A stretch of 64,000 bases of DNA from Plotosus lineatus (Eukaryota > Chordata > Actinopteri > Siluriformes > Plotosidae), in contig CM045735.1 in assembly GCA_024760905.1 (NCBI GenBank), forward strand, positions 2,756,661 through 2,820,660. Reading direction: 5' to 3'. Under the pieces are notes generated by a model. The model saw only the letters and a list, made by a program, of their open reading frames with translations. It was not told the DNA's origin and did not search any database. Within the stretch, counting starts at the first letter, position 1, and each line of letters begins with the position of its first letter. Both the position numbers and the translations under genes were made by a program. Positions 34,801 through 57,515 of the stretch are shown here, piece after piece.

Positions 34801-35819
34801 ATTTTATTGAGCATGAATTGGATTTTTTAAATTAGTTGCAATTAGTTTACTAATAAGCTAATTGCTCAAGGTGTCCTCATGCCATCACCCACTGTTGGCA
34901 AAAACAGGCTCCAGTCTTCCAGCCACCCCAGCAGGAGTAAGCGATTCGGCAAATGAATAAGACATGAGAATGACTGACATTCATAATTCATATATGATTT
35001 TTAAAATTGAATTTAAGAAGGTAAGGTCTGTCGGATCTTATGAATGAAAAAAATCTGAAATACTGTAGTGAACAACTGGGAATCGTGCTCAGCATGTCCG
35101 CCTCACAGCAAGAAGCTTTAAAGTTCAAGTCCTGGGCCAGCGAAAGAGTTTCTTGGGTGCATGGAGTTTGCAAGATCTTGTGCTTGTACGAGTTTCCTCT
35201 GACAGCCCACAAACACGAACAATAAGCAATTCCAAATTGCCTGTGTGTGAATGGTGGTGTCTGTGTTTTATCCTTGTTATGTTCAGGGCGTATGCCTCCT
35301 CCCAGTCGGCTAAGATAGGCTCTGGCCTCCTAGTGTTGATAGGATTAATCAGTTCAGCAAATGAGAGAGTGATGGGGTCGCAGTTTGTAAATGCTGTGTA
35401 CCAGACATCATTGACCTTTGACCTCTGACCCAGTAATCCACAATGATACACCGGATGGAGAGTAATGTACTGCACTATACTTACACCGAATATATATTTA
35501 TTATTTACATAACATATACATACCCCAACTCACGTATGCATTTACGTTTTACTGCACACAAACCGGAATATATAAAATATTCACAAAAATAACGATTTAT
35601 TGAACGGCTCCGATTCGAAGAATTCAAATGCACTGGAGCGCCGAGTAGTTAAAATTTGGATCTCATTAAGCAATAAACATCGTGCACCGATGTAAACTTT
35701 TATTTATATTTTCCCTGAAATGCACTTATAGCAAAAAATACTCGTCATAAATATTTTTGGTCTAAATGATTTTTATACAGTACCTGTGCATCTTTAGGAA
35801 CAGTTTTCGGAGACGCCAT
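31440..35819 (-). CDS. taf9: TAF9, TFIID/SAGA histone-fold subunit (complete, seven coding exons)
   Basis: TAF9 is a nuclear histone-fold protein that pairs with TAF6 in TFIID and SAGA-type complexes and helps start RNA polymerase II transcription. Joining 35784-35819, 34377-34458, 33415-33551, 33194-33328, 33008-33089, 31693-31803 and 31440-31606 gives 750 bases (249 residues plus stop) with every junction GT-AG and in phase. The family's usual length is about 260. The start is [12 protein letters not shown]. The histone fold spans roughly residues 10-85 ([36 protein letters not shown]). The TAF9-specific stretch [19 protein letters not shown] follows, then Ser/Thr/Pro-rich sequence ([24 protein letters not shown]). 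The C-terminus is the family's acidic tail ([13 protein letters not shown]). The gene is head-to-head with rab24. Introns hold SINEs and an unclassified repeat, none touching exons. Confidence 0.95.
31693..31803 (-). CDS. taf9: taf9 coding exon 6
   Basis: [19 protein letters not shown] to AAAAKS. Acceptor TTCTCAG|CG; donor TCAG|GTCAGT. Confidence 0.9.
31862..31892. repeat. (ATC)n microsatellite in taf9 intron 5
   Basis: Ten or so CAT/ATC triplets. Confidence 0.85.
32006..32307 (+). mobile_element. SINE family B in taf9 intron 5, with target duplication
   Basis: A complete copy flanked by TATGACATC at 31997-32005 and 32308-32316, a perfect 9-base duplication. Head GTGGTATAATGGTTAGGG, B-box GCGGGTTCGAATCCC, tail GTAAAAAGCCCAACAGACTT. 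This is the cleanest copy of the family here. Confidence 0.88.
32400..32810. repeat. Unclassified interspersed repeat, copy 1
   Basis: About 400 bases, closely matched by 45345-45708. Shared landmarks in order: GTATATGTGTAT, TTCAAAAATAATGCATAAGA, TGTAAATAAAATATAAAT, CACACACATACAG, TTTTTGCATAAT, and GCCGCA near the right end. No coding capacity and no clear termini. Confidence 0.65.
33008..33089 (-). CDS. taf9: taf9 coding exon 5
   Basis: [20 protein letters not shown]...TPTL plus one base. Acceptor TTGTAG|GTACC; donor TCTCG|GTGAG. Confidence 0.9.
33194..33328 (-). CDS. taf9: taf9 coding exon 4
   Basis: [11 protein letters not shown] to LKSLQKK, 45 codons, phase 0 at both ends. Acceptor CCCAG|TTT; donor AAG|GTCAGG, slightly weak but at the conserved place. 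Confidence 0.9.
33415..33551 (-). CDS. taf9: taf9 coding exon 3
   Basis: Second half of the histone fold, to SPPPRD. Acceptor TGTAG|GATATG; donor GAC|GTAAG. Confidence 0.92.
33880..34065 (-). mobile_element. tRNA-headed SINE fragment in taf9 intron 2
   Basis: The minus strand starts GGGCTGGTCATGGCTCAGTG, then GGTTAAGGCTCTCGG, a tRNA-like A-box region used by another fish SINE family, followed by a worn B-box (AAGATTCAAAACTC). The tail is unclear. Confidence 0.5.
34096..34345 (-). mobile_element. SINE family A in taf9 intron 2 (minus)
   Basis: Tail-first on the plus strand: CATTTTCTAAGCCCACGGGG, GATCTGGAACAGCCAATCAG, CATGGGAGGAAACCGG, CACAAGCACGGGGAGAACATG. The tRNA head is missing. Confidence 0.75.
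34377..34458 (-). CDS. taf9: taf9 coding exon 2
   Basis: First half of the histone fold. Acceptor TTCCAG|GTG; donor TACA|GTAAGT (phase 1). Confidence 0.92.
34862..35370 (+). mobile_element. SINE family A copies in taf9 intron 1
   Basis: A short tail fragment lies at 34862-34960 (AGCGATTCGGCAAATGAATAA). A fuller plus-strand copy lies at about 35080-35370, with CCGCCTCACAGCAAGAAG, AAGTTCAAGTCCTGGG, CAATTCCAAATTGCCTGTG and GGCTAAGATAGGC. Confidence 0.65.
35784..35819 (-). CDS. taf9: taf9 coding exon 1
   Basis: 12 codons from the ATG; donor CAG|GTACTG. Phase 0 exit. Confidence 0.9.
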
Positions 35820-35988
35820 TTTCCCACTCGTTTACTGACTCCGCCTACGAGAAGCCATATTGAGATGTCATATCCGGTGACGACGCCACACAACTTCCTC
35901 TTTCGCAGCATCTGTTTCTGAGTAGGAGGGATTGTTTTTAGCCTGTGAGCTTGTGTTTGCCTCTTTCCATCGATTGTTTTGTGTGTGT

Positions 35989-36050
<62 letters not shown>

Positions 36051-36240
36051 GTAGTAAATAAATATATTCAAATAACATCAATTATTAAAATTTAAGTGGA
36101 TGACGAAGCGCTCGTGAGAGACAGAAACTATTGTGATTCTTGCAAAAGCTACTTCAGTGACGTCACAGGATGGATTAGCCGGTATTGGCTTGTTTTAAAG
36201 GCTTAGCTAGATGCCAATAAATGTTGTCGAAGATATGTTT
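35820..36240. promoter_or_regulatory. Shared divergent promoter region of taf9 and rab24
   Basis: The taf9 ATG (35819, minus) and the inferred rab24 first exon (about 36241, plus) face away from each other across roughly 420 bases. Visible sites are a YY1-like AGCCATATTG (35852-35861), ETS-like CTTCCTC (35895-35901), CCGCC and a CRE-like GTGACGTCA... context near 36158. A (TG)/(TA)/(GA) microsatellite at 35981-36050 sits in the middle. No TATA box at the expected place on either side. Start sites are inferred. Confidence 0.5.
35981..36050. repeat. (TG)n-(TA)n-(GA)n compound microsatellite
   Basis: (TG)5 then about 24 TA units then five GA units, between taf9 and rab24. Length variation would alter the spacing of the shared promoter. 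Confidence 0.95.
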
Positions 36241-36395
36241 ACCTTGTTAGAGAGGTGAGCACTTTATTCGAAGAGCTAGGTCTGAGCGTTGTTTCAGTAT
36301 GATATAAACATAACGTTAGCAAAGAAAAGCAGACGAAGATAAACACTTAGCCTGCTGGAGCAAAACCACCTGAGTCTCTTCGTACTAGAGACAAG
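36241..36395 (+). other. rab24: Probable rab24 5' untranslated exon
   Basis: The sequence runs to a good donor (ACAAG|GTAAGG, exon end 36395). A matching acceptor TCTCTCCAG at 36666-36674 precedes the exon with the ATG at 36702. The 5' limit is a guess. Confidence 0.45.
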
Positions 36396-36701
36396 GTAAG
36401 GAGAAAACTAATATAAACTTTATTTCAAAAATCTTATCTGTGATTCAGATTATTTTGGGTAAATTACATCATCCCTTCACATCACATGATTTCACAAGAC
36501 GAGTCTGGCTTCTTGTCCTCATATGTTCGCCCTTTGTACCCTCATGATCAAAGTTAATCATGATAACCTTTTGTTAGATCTGGTTTTGCAGGCTCTTCAT
36601 CAAGTTGCCAAATTTACATGATCCACCAAGTCATGATACGGTCTTAACTCTGAGGTTCCTCTTTTTCTCTCCAGGTTTTTTTTCCATTTTCACAAAGAAA
36701 C

Positions 36702-49197
<12,496 letters not shown>

Positions 49198-50589
49198 CCG
49201 ACTTGGGGACAACGTCACGTCGCGTCACCTTGATGTCTCCTGCCTTTTTATGTAATAATAATGCAAAAGATAGTATGAGACTGCATCATTGTTTCCAGCT
49301 GTGTTATTTGATGGCGTGTGGGTGGAGTTACGGATTCTCATGAGACACTGCGATAAACGACGAGGACAGACTCGTTTTCTTTAACAGTGGACAAAATGAC
49401 AGGAGGCACTGCCGCGTGTGGAAGTAGTGATGATTTAATCCGCTTCCTGATCGCCTTCCGTGTTTACATTTGTGATCCCCTCACTGCCCCCACACACACA
49501 CACTCATGCCCACCATTGCATCTGTCCACTCTATTTAACGTATTAATCTAAGATTGGATTGTTAGTTTGTAGACGTGCCTTTTTTTTTCTTGATACGTAA
49601 CTTAAACTTGACACTCATGTTTTTTTTGTACACAGTATTAACGGAGTCAACTTGCCCTACCCAGAAGCCTCAGCTTTAAGTAGCGAGTCGCCATTTCTCA
49701 ATGTTATATATAATTTTTTTTAGAAAGATCAAATTTGTGTATATATAGACCGTGCATAGTTATTATGTACTACATGGGGGGGGGGGGGTGCAATCTGATT
49801 GGTTCCCTGTCTCAAGATGACGTACATTATCCTCCTCTCAAACTCGGGATAATACTTGCGTCAGAATGGCGGAAGAAAAATTCAGGGCTTCCTGTGGAAT
49901 CTTTTCTTTTGCTCATCTTTGTGTTTGATGTAGCATCTACCAAAACAATTATTCACCTCAGGCCCAGTGGATATGACTGAATATTCACCTCCATATCTCT
50001 TCTCCGGAGTATTTTAAATTCTTTAAAGGGACGATTCTGTGATATCCACTGAGCCTTGGGTGAATAATTGTTTTAGTATATAGTATGTGGGAACTATAGA
50101 AAATGTAAACAGGGATCCCAGATGTCTGCTATTTAGTGGAATTCTGCTATTTTTTTCAGCTTCAGGGGCCCTGTGGCCCCTTTGACCCCCAGTTGAAATA
50201 TTTCATTTCCACTATTTCTGAACCCATTTCCTCTATTTTTTCCAAACCTCATTGAGAGATCCCTGTGTAAAGCAAACCATGAATGAGAATGTGGCTGAAT
50301 GTGTGTCTGTCATATTGAGACAGCGAACCAATCAGCTTCTGCTATTCCCATGTAGCGTACAGTACACTATTTATTCTGTCCACACCAGTTGGATATGACC
50401 AGTCGTGCATTTTGATTGGCTCCTCCATTGTTAGGTTGTCTCATATACCATGAGCACAGAAAAACAAAATGGTGGCACGATTTACCGAACCACCAGGCGT
50501 GTACCTGAAAGAAATCGAAATTTAAAAAAAGGAATAAAAGAATTAAACGGTAATAAAATCCTTTTTTTCCTTCTAGAATGATATTCAGG
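49198..50589. other. rab24 3' UTR and intergenic DNA
   Basis: No perfect AATAAA was found close after the rab24 stop, so the 3' end is not placed. Contains (G)11 at 49778 and the fold-back repeat at 49938-50078. No other gene. Confidence 0.5.
49938..50078. repeat. Fold-back (inverted) repeat
   Basis: CAAAACAATTATTCACCTCA...CAGTGGATAT pairs with ATATCCACTGAG...GGGTGAATAATTGTTTT, arms of about 37 bases around a 67-base centre. Probably a small MITE. Confidence 0.75.
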
Positions 50590-51165
50590 GTGGCACGACG
50601 GCGTCTAGTGGTTACCACGTCCACCTCACAGCAAGAAGGTCCTGGGTTCGATTCCTAGGCATAAGCATTTCTGTGTTGTTTGCATGTTTTCCCTGTGCAT
50701 GTGTGGGCTTCCTCCAGGGACTCTGGTTTCATCCAAAATGAAAAAAAACATGCACAGTACTCAAATTGGCAGCCAAAGTAAAGATAAAGTCTGTTGGGAT
50801 TTTTACACCTGAGCCTGGCTCATCAGGCTGGTGCTTATCTCCGCTTTCCCTACCATGAACCTACCAGGAGTTCAACTCCTCCTGGATGGGACGCTAGTCC
50901 ATCGCAGGTTACCTTCCCAGTATATTTTACTGGTGCCCGTTTATACTGCTGGGTGAACAGAGGCACACTTGTGGTTGAAACCTTGCCCAGGGGTCTTAGC
51001 ACACTGGGGGTCTAAGTGGGATTTGAACACACAACCTCCTGATCATGAGCACAGCACCCTAACCACTACGTCAGTGGCCCCACTAAATTGGCAGGTAGTG
51101 TGAGTGTAAATCGTCCAGAGTTGGCTGAAATAGACTCCAACCTAGGATTCAGTGACTGTTTGAAT
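50590..51165 (+). mobile_element. SINE family A, split by a SINE-B
   Basis: GGTGGCACGACGGCGTCTAGTG, CTGGGTTCGATTCC and TTTCCCTGTGCATGTGTGGG make up the left part. After the insertion it resumes with GTGTGAGTGTAAATCGTCCA and GAAATAGACTCCAACC. Confidence 0.75.
50773..51084 (-). mobile_element. SINE family B inserted in SINE A, with 10-bp duplication
   Basis: Flanked by AAATTGGCAG at 50763-50772 and 51085-51094. On the minus strand it runs head (GTGGTTAGGGTGC, GTGTGTTCAAATCCC) to tail (AAAAATCCCAACAGAC, then ATCTTTACTTTGG). Confidence 0.88.
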
Positions 51166-51481
51166 ATCATAAATATTTCATCAATGAAACTCTCGCTGTC
51201 AGTTTTTCCAGTGCGTTTGGGTTTTAGTCGCGTGGGCTGTAAAGTGGAAATCATCTCGAACTTTAGATTTGCCTCAAATAGAAAAGGGTGATATTTCTAA
51301 CAATCAGGAGGATGCGAATATAAGCAGTTATTTCACTTTAATCTCGTCCCGACTCGGTGCCGTACGCCTGCGATTCAATTTTGTAGAATAATTTAAATAT
51401 CTCAGAACAAAAACAGTGAATTGGATTGTGGGACGGCGCAGCTCACCCCTTTTAAGCTCATAGATGGAGTTGTTTCTGGAG

Positions 51482-51770
51482 CACGGGGCATAGTGGTTAC
51501 CACATCCGCTTCACAGCAAGGAGGCCCTGGGTTCGAGTCCCGGGCTCAGTGAGGGCGTTTCTGTGTGGAGTTTGCTTGCTTGTGTGGGTTTCATCCAGGT
51601 AGTCTGGTTTCCTCCAACAGTCCAAAATCATGCAAGGTTGATCCTGTGATGGATTAGCGAGCTGTTCACGGTGTACCCCATCTTCGAACATAGTTGGCCG
51701 AGATAGGCTTCCGCCTCCCCGTGACCCTGATGGGATGAAGCTGTTCGGGAAATAAGTGGCGGAATGAAAA
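51482..51770 (+). mobile_element. SINE family A
   Basis: Head GGGGCATAGTGGTTACCAC, B-box CTGGGTTCGAGTCCC, GTGTGGAGTTTGC, GTGTACCCCATCTTCGAAC and CCCGTGACCCTGATGGG. Confidence 0.78.
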
Positions 51771-52351
51771 TCTATCTGTAAACCTTTCCTGCGCATTTAT
51801 GTCGCTGACTTTATTGTCACTGAGCCTCAAGTTCAGGTTTATGATGATTTTTGAGCCTTTGCATATTAAACATCTGAGTTTTGTAAATATTTTTTTCTCT
51901 TTTATCCAAAGCGGATTTGCGTCAAACGTGATGTTCATGGTGTTTACACTGCGTTCACGTTTACGTGAGTCTGACATGCATGTGGTTATCAATAAGAACG
52001 AATGGGAATTTTTCAACGACGCATGAATGTAGTATCTTAATTTGTGTTGTGAGTGATTTGAGTGAAGCTGTAGATATAGCAGCCCCCCCCCCGCCCCCCC
52101 CCCGCCCCTGATGGACCTAGCATTCATCTGTCACCCCGCTCCCCCAGTGTGTGAGTGTACTAAAGTAATGATCCAGAGTTGCAACTGAAACTATTGTAAA
52201 TCTGACACCAAACAGGAAGTGTTTTGCTCTGTGACTGTAATGTAAACACACGTGGAGGAGGGGCTTGATCTGATCCACAGGAGGATGACGTTACCCTTAG
52301 GAATAGAGTTACCTTGGGGAATGAAGCCCAAAAAGAAAATGTGCCTGAGAC
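51771..52351. other. No gene recognised
   Basis: Unique-looking DNA with a poly-C run (52083-52109). No exon signals noted. Confidence 0.5.
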
Positions 52352-52383
<32 letters not shown>

Positions 52384-52646
52384 GTGTGTGTGTGTGAGTG
52401 TGTGTGTGTGAGTGTGTGTGTGTGAGTGTGTGTGTGTGAGTGTGTGTGTGAGTGTGTGTGAGAGTGTGAGTGTGAGTGTGTGAGTGTGTGTGTGTGAGTG
52501 TGTGTGTGTGTGTGAGTGAGTGTGAGTGTGTGTGTGTGTGTGTGTGTGAGTGTGTGTGAGTGTGTGTGTGAGTGTGTGTGTGTGTGAGTGAGTGTGAGTG
52601 TGTGAGTGTGTGTGTGTGTGTGTGAGTGAGTGTGTGTGTGAGTGTG
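52352..52646. repeat. (TG)n/(AGTG)n compound microsatellite, about 295 bp
   Basis: Long TG runs broken by AG about every 8-16 bases. The minus-strand reading His/Thr/Leu-Ser is repeat translation only. Confidence 0.95.
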
Positions 52647-53158
52647 ATATGCAGATTGAGTCACACACAGACACCAAAACATTTTGAGATTGAACTCTAT
52701 GTATTTATCGTTGATTATGTACAAAGCGCTACAGGACAATTAAACGTTCTCCACGTCGCAGCTCTGTACACGTGTTTTTTTTTCCTTTCATCCAGTACAG
52801 CAAGTGCAAGCAGAACAGCAGAAGGAAGGCGGAGTATAAAAAAACAAACAAACAAAAAATAGCAAGCCGACATTTTCACGTGAGGACAGCGGACAAGTTA
52901 ATCACGTTGCGTGCCGAAGCTCTGCACTCGATCGCCATGTTAACGACGATAAGCTACACTGACAGCATCTCGTTAGCATTTCTACGCAAATTTTTTTCCC
53001 GCAGATTTGCGAGAATCCATATCACCTGCTAACAACAAGAGCGAAACAAGCAAAGAGAGTGTCGGTCAGACTCTGCTTTGGTTTGATACCAGAGTTAAAA
53101 AAAAATGTGAATGGTTGTAGAACAACAAAAAATTTTGCTGTGGTTTGTATACCACGTG
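52647..53158. other. No gene recognised
   Basis: About 510 bases; a distal nsd1 3' UTR is possible but unproven. Confidence 0.4.
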
Positions 53159-53160
53159 TA

Positions 53161-54694
53161 CTAGTCCTTCTCAAAAAATTAGCATATGGTGATAAAGTTA
53201 ATTATTTTCTGTAATGTACTGATTTCATATATTTTAGATTCATTGTACACCAACTGAAATATTTCAGGTCTTTTATTGTTTTAATTCTGATGATTTTGGC
53301 ATACAGCTCATGAAAACCCAAAATTCCTATCTCAAAAAATTAGCATATCATGAAAACGAGCTATTAACCTAATCATCTGAATCAACCAATTAACTCTAAA
53401 CACCTGCAAAAGATTCCTGAGGCTTTTAAAAACTCCCAGCCTGGTTCATTACTCAAAACCACAATCATGGGTAAGACTGCCGACCTGACTGCTGTCCAGA
53501 AGGACATCATTGACACCCTCAAGCAAGAGGGTAAGACACAGAAAGAAATCTCTGAGCGAATAGGCTGTTCCCAGAGTGCTCGATCAAGCCACCTCAGTGG
53601 GACGTCTGTGGGAAGGAAAAAGTGTGGCAGAAAACGCTGCACAACCAGAAGAGGTGACCGGACCCTGAGGAAGATTGTGGAGAAGGGCCGATTCCAGACC
53701 TTGGGGGACCTGTGGAAGCAGTGGACTGGCCTACAGGTGCCGCATTCCCCAGGTCAAGCCATTTTTGAACCAGAAACGGCGACAGAAGCGGCTGACCTGG
53801 GCTACAGAGAAGCAGCACTGGACTGTTGCTCAGTGGTCCAAAGTACTTTTTTCGGATGAAAGCAAATTTTGCATGTCATTGGGAAATCGCGGTGCCAGAG
53901 TCTGGAGGAAGACTGGGGAGAAGGAAATGCCAAAATGCCTGAAGTCCAGTGTCAAGTCCCCACAGTCAGTGATGGTCTGGGGTGCCATGTCAGCTGCTGG
54001 TGTCGGTCCACTGTGTTTTATCAAGGGCGGGGTCAATGCAGCTCGCTATCAGGAGATTTTGGAGCACTTCATGCCTCCATCTGCTGAAAAGCTTTATGGA
54101 GATGATTTCATTTTTCAGCACGACCTGGCACCTGCTCACAGTGCCAAAACCACTGCTAAATGGTTTACTGACCATGGTATTACTGGGCTCAATTGGCCTG
54201 CCAACTCTCCTGACCTGAAGCCCATAGAGAATCTGTGGGATATTGTGAAGAGAAAGTTGAGAGACACCAGACCCAACACTGTGGATGAGCTTAAGGCCGC
54301 TATCGAAGCATCCTGGGCCTCCGTAACACCTCAGCAGTGCCACAGGCTGATCGGCTCCATGCCACGCCCGCATTGAAGCAGTCATTTCTGCAAAAGGATT
54401 CCCCACCAAGTATTGAGTGCAGAACTGAACATAATTATTTGAAGGTTGACTTTTTTTGTATTAAAAAAACACTTTTTATTGGTCGGATGAAATATGCTAA
54501 TTTTTTGATATGGGGATTTGGGTTTTTCTTTACTTTTTTTTTTGCCAAAATTATCAACATTAAAACAATAAAAGGCTTGAACTACTTCAGTTGTGTGTAA
54601 TGAATCTAAAATATATGAAAGTCTAATGTTTATCAGTACATTACAGAAAATAATGAACTTTCTCACAATATGCTAATTTTTTGAGAAGGACTAG
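53161..54694 (+). mobile_element. Full-length Tc1-like transposon with IR/DR ends (inactive)
   Basis: Ends CTAGTCCTTCTCAAAAAATT and its complement, flanked by TA (53159-53160 and 54695-54696). Each end has a second inner copy of CAAAAAATTAGCATAT (about 53334 on the left, complement at about 54492 on the right). This gives the two-repeats-per-end IR/DR layout known from some fish Tc1 elements. About 1.53 kb in all, with one broken transposase gene. Confidence 0.92.
53467..54376 (+). pseudogene. Tc1 DD34E transposase, frameshifted
   Basis: Starts MGKTADLTAVQKDIIDTLKQ, with a helix-turn-helix region ending in CSQSA. The first frame is good to about WKQWTGL (53735), then the protein continues one frame over from YRCRIPQVKPFLNQ. 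A short stretch seems to be deleted between. The catalytic triad is readable: Asp in VLFSDESKF, Asp in FIFQHDLAPAHS and, 34 residues on, Glu in PANSPDLKPIENLW. Domain order is that of Tc1 transposase. The frameshift should abolish activity. Confidence 0.88.
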
Positions 54695-54696
54695 TA

Positions 54697-55062
54697 CAAT
54701 GTAACATAAAACAGATGTTTGAATGTAGCGAGTTTCAGGATGAGGATCTGCTAGCCTCACTTTTGATATAGAACTTTGCTGTACAGATATAAACAATGGA
54801 TCAACCTGCGCAGACGTTTTCTGAAACTTTTAGAGACTCATGTTATGCTGTACATCAACCAGCACCAACGGTCATGGTGGGGAAACAGGAAAGTAGGATT
54901 TTGGTCACATTTGGACACGTTTCAACCTGCAGGAGGCGAAAATTGAAGCCGTCGTGCTGAAATCAGTCAAGTCACGTTTAGTGTTTTTGTGTATGAGATG
55001 AATCTTGTGCATCTCATCCAATCCTCACTCAAAGCCTTGCTGATGTCGCTCCTGTGTGACAC
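54697..55062. other. No gene recognised
   Basis: About 365 bases between two transposons; nothing identified. Confidence 0.5.
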
Positions 55063-55718
55063 TCACTGGCCCCTTTATTAGGAACACCTGTATCCCTGCT
55101 CATTCATTCACTCATGCACCAATCATTTATGAGCAGCATTACAATACACGGAACCATCCAGATACAGGAGAGTCTAGGTTAGTGTTGATTTAGTGGTGCT
55201 GGTACCAGACGTTAAATGCGGCTTATCCTACACTGGATGGCTGGATTGGTAAAAAAAAAAAAAAAAGTCGCCTTTTCTGACGAATCGAAATTTGTGCGCT
55301 TTTTTGTTTCAGGCTGGTGGGGGTGGAGTGATGATGTGGGGAATTCTTACACAGCGTAATCGATCCAACATTGCTGTAGATACCTCAAACTGGTACGGAC
55401 TGTAACCCTGTGGGGCAATCATACACATTAAAATAACCCAGTTTTTCAGCTACGCACAGATCCAGTGGCTAACAGACTGTTTCTACAGTGTTCTTCCTGT
55501 TTCCTGTTCCAGTCTCTGACACAGCACAGCGCCCCTTCAGCGACTAGATGTTTCTATATGGTGGTGTAAAGGTCTGTACGGATGCTTTCCGTACTGTTAG
55601 ATAAATATAATTTCATTATGAGGCTGTTGGTGACCAAAACAAGTTGTTTACTTTGACATGTTTGTTTGCCCCATAGGTTTACAGTGTATCATTGTTTTTA
55701 CTGTGACCGGTTGGAGTT

Positions 55719-56067
55719 TTAACCCTTTAACAACCAAGTTTTTTTTTTGCAGTTCAAAAAAAAATTATCACTACATTTTCAAATCAAAAAGGCCTAAGGA
55801 AACACCTCGAACACATTTCTTTCAACAAAGTTATAATAACACTAATAATAGTAGCAACATAATAACACAAATTCGTGAACACCACAATCATGCGCACTCA
55901 AGGTCATCTCACAGCTGACTGAGGACCATGGGACCAAACTGTTGCATCAGGTGACACCACAAGTACAGTACATGTTCTGAACGGCATCAGTACTGAGTAC
56001 GAGTCTCGTACTGTTGTAAGCATTTTGAAAGAGGACCATATGGTCCTGCTGGGCATGAAAGGGTTAA
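55719..56067. mobile_element. piggyBac-like MITE
   Basis: TTAA-CCCTTTAACAACC at the left and GGCATGAAAGGG-TTAA at the right: the TTAA target and CCC/GGG ends are the piggyBac hallmark. No coding capacity; 349 bases including both TTAA. Confidence 0.75.
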
Positions 56068-56123
56068 CTCGGTACTAGTTCGACTTTTATCAGCTGGACT
56101 TTCTTTTAATACCAAAATAATAA

Positions 56124-56504
56124 CTCAGGCCTCATTCACACTTGGCATTAACAGCACCGGGGTGATCAGGTTCAGGCAGTCAGCTCAAAATACAGGGTCA
56201 CGACACATCACGGTCCGATCACTCGGACCACATTCAAACGTGCGCTGGGCCATGTTTAGCAGTGTGTTCGCAAATGTGTCGTCAGACCATGCTGAAGGAC
56301 CACCCACTCAAGCCTCCTCCTCTGTGCAAAGTACAACTAATCAATGGCTAATAAACTTTTAGGTTTCTTTTTTAAATTTACACCCAATTCGACAGTCGAA
56401 GGGCACCACTACGGCCTGCGAGGTTTTGCCTACTGCCTAGCAGTCCTACGGTGCACCTGATCACCCCGTATGCAGGTTAATTTCAGGTGTGAATGAGGAT
56501 TATG
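56124..56504. mobile_element. MITE with CAGGCCTCATTCACAC-type ends
   Basis: CAGGCCTCATTCACACTTGG at the left pairs with CAGGTGTGAATGAGGATTAT at the right. About 380 bases, no coding capacity, superfamily uncertain. Confidence 0.6.
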
Positions 56505-57194
56505 GCCACATAATTGATGGCGAGACTTTCAAGACTTAATGGCGTATCGTATCGCAGAAGTCGTCTCAGACTGGGTCCATGAACTACGAGTTCAAGGGAC
56601 TTAAGTGTATGTGCAAACGGGACGCCTGTGGGATATAACATAACAGGAGATGAGCAGCACAACGATTCCAACATGTTGTCAACAGGGAGCAAAAAAAGTA
56701 TAGCAAAAGTGATGTTGGTAAAATGTGGAATCCACAAAGCGAAAGATTGAGGCTGTCGTGAGAGTGAAGCCGAAGTACGAGCGTGGTGTTCCTAATAAAG
56801 TGGCCACCAAAGATACAGTATAATCCATCATCTTGAATTTGGCTTTAAAATTGCTGTTCATAAAATTGTGAGGAAGCAGATCAAATTCTGGAATCAGGAA
56901 TTTTTTTAAACATTTGTGTAGTAAATTATTTTTTGAAAGTGTGATTTACAGCAGTCCCAGCAGGGGGTGCTGTGTACTTTCTGTAATTGTTTCTCTGCTT
57001 AGGAGAGGTTTGCATTCTCCAGGTAACTTAATGCAACAGTGCAGCAGAAATTCCACTGAAACTCTAACCATCCTGCAAAAAAGCTGTTTTTCTTTCTTTC
57101 TTTCTTTCTTTTTTTTTTTAAATTTAAGTTACCCTTTATACACAAATTTATAATTTTCCAAACTTTTTTGATTGGCCAGCTTTAAGTGACAGGC

Positions 57195-57515
57195 AGGTAA
57201 AAATATACAATCCACCCCTGCCACGAGAGCCAGGCCAATCAGCTCCCATGGGCACCTGGCTGCAGATGTCGGCATGCATCAACCTGGATTTGCACTCATG
57301 ATCTCCAGGATAAAACCGCGCACCCTCGTCAATGCACCACTCAGCACATTCCTTTTACATTTTCATTGAATTTGGTGGAAACCATTTGATTGAGAGTCAA
57401 GGGTGCAACAGTGGCATGGTGTTGGTACCACAGCTTGAACCCATGACTGTAAGTAAGAGTCTTACCACCACGCCACCCCTGTCCTGGGTGCCCTGGGAGC
57501 CGTGCATATAGCCTT
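57195..57515 (-). mobile_element. Two tRNA-headed SINE fragments (minus)
   Basis: 57200-57350 on the minus strand: GGTGCATTGACGAGGGTGCG and GAGATCATGAGTGCAAATCC. 57360-57515: GGGGTGGCGTGGTGGTAAGA and CAGTCATGGGTTCAAGC. Both show A-box/B-box-like spacing; family unknown. Confidence 0.5.

Larger units (their letters stand above)
55063..56810 (+). mobile_element. Tc1/mariner remnant with two smaller elements inside
   Basis: Left end TGGCCCCTTTATTAGGAACA, right end GTTCCTAATAAAGTGGCCAC (complement). A transposase shred at 55265-55365 reads FSDESKFVRFF and, frameshifted, GGGGVMMWGI-like residues. Most of the gene is lost. A piggyBac-like MITE and another MITE lie inside. Confidence 0.7.

Noticed and set aside
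52191..52739. 182-codon His/Thr/Ser-rich frame
   Set aside because: Translation of a (TG)n/(AGTG)n microsatellite.
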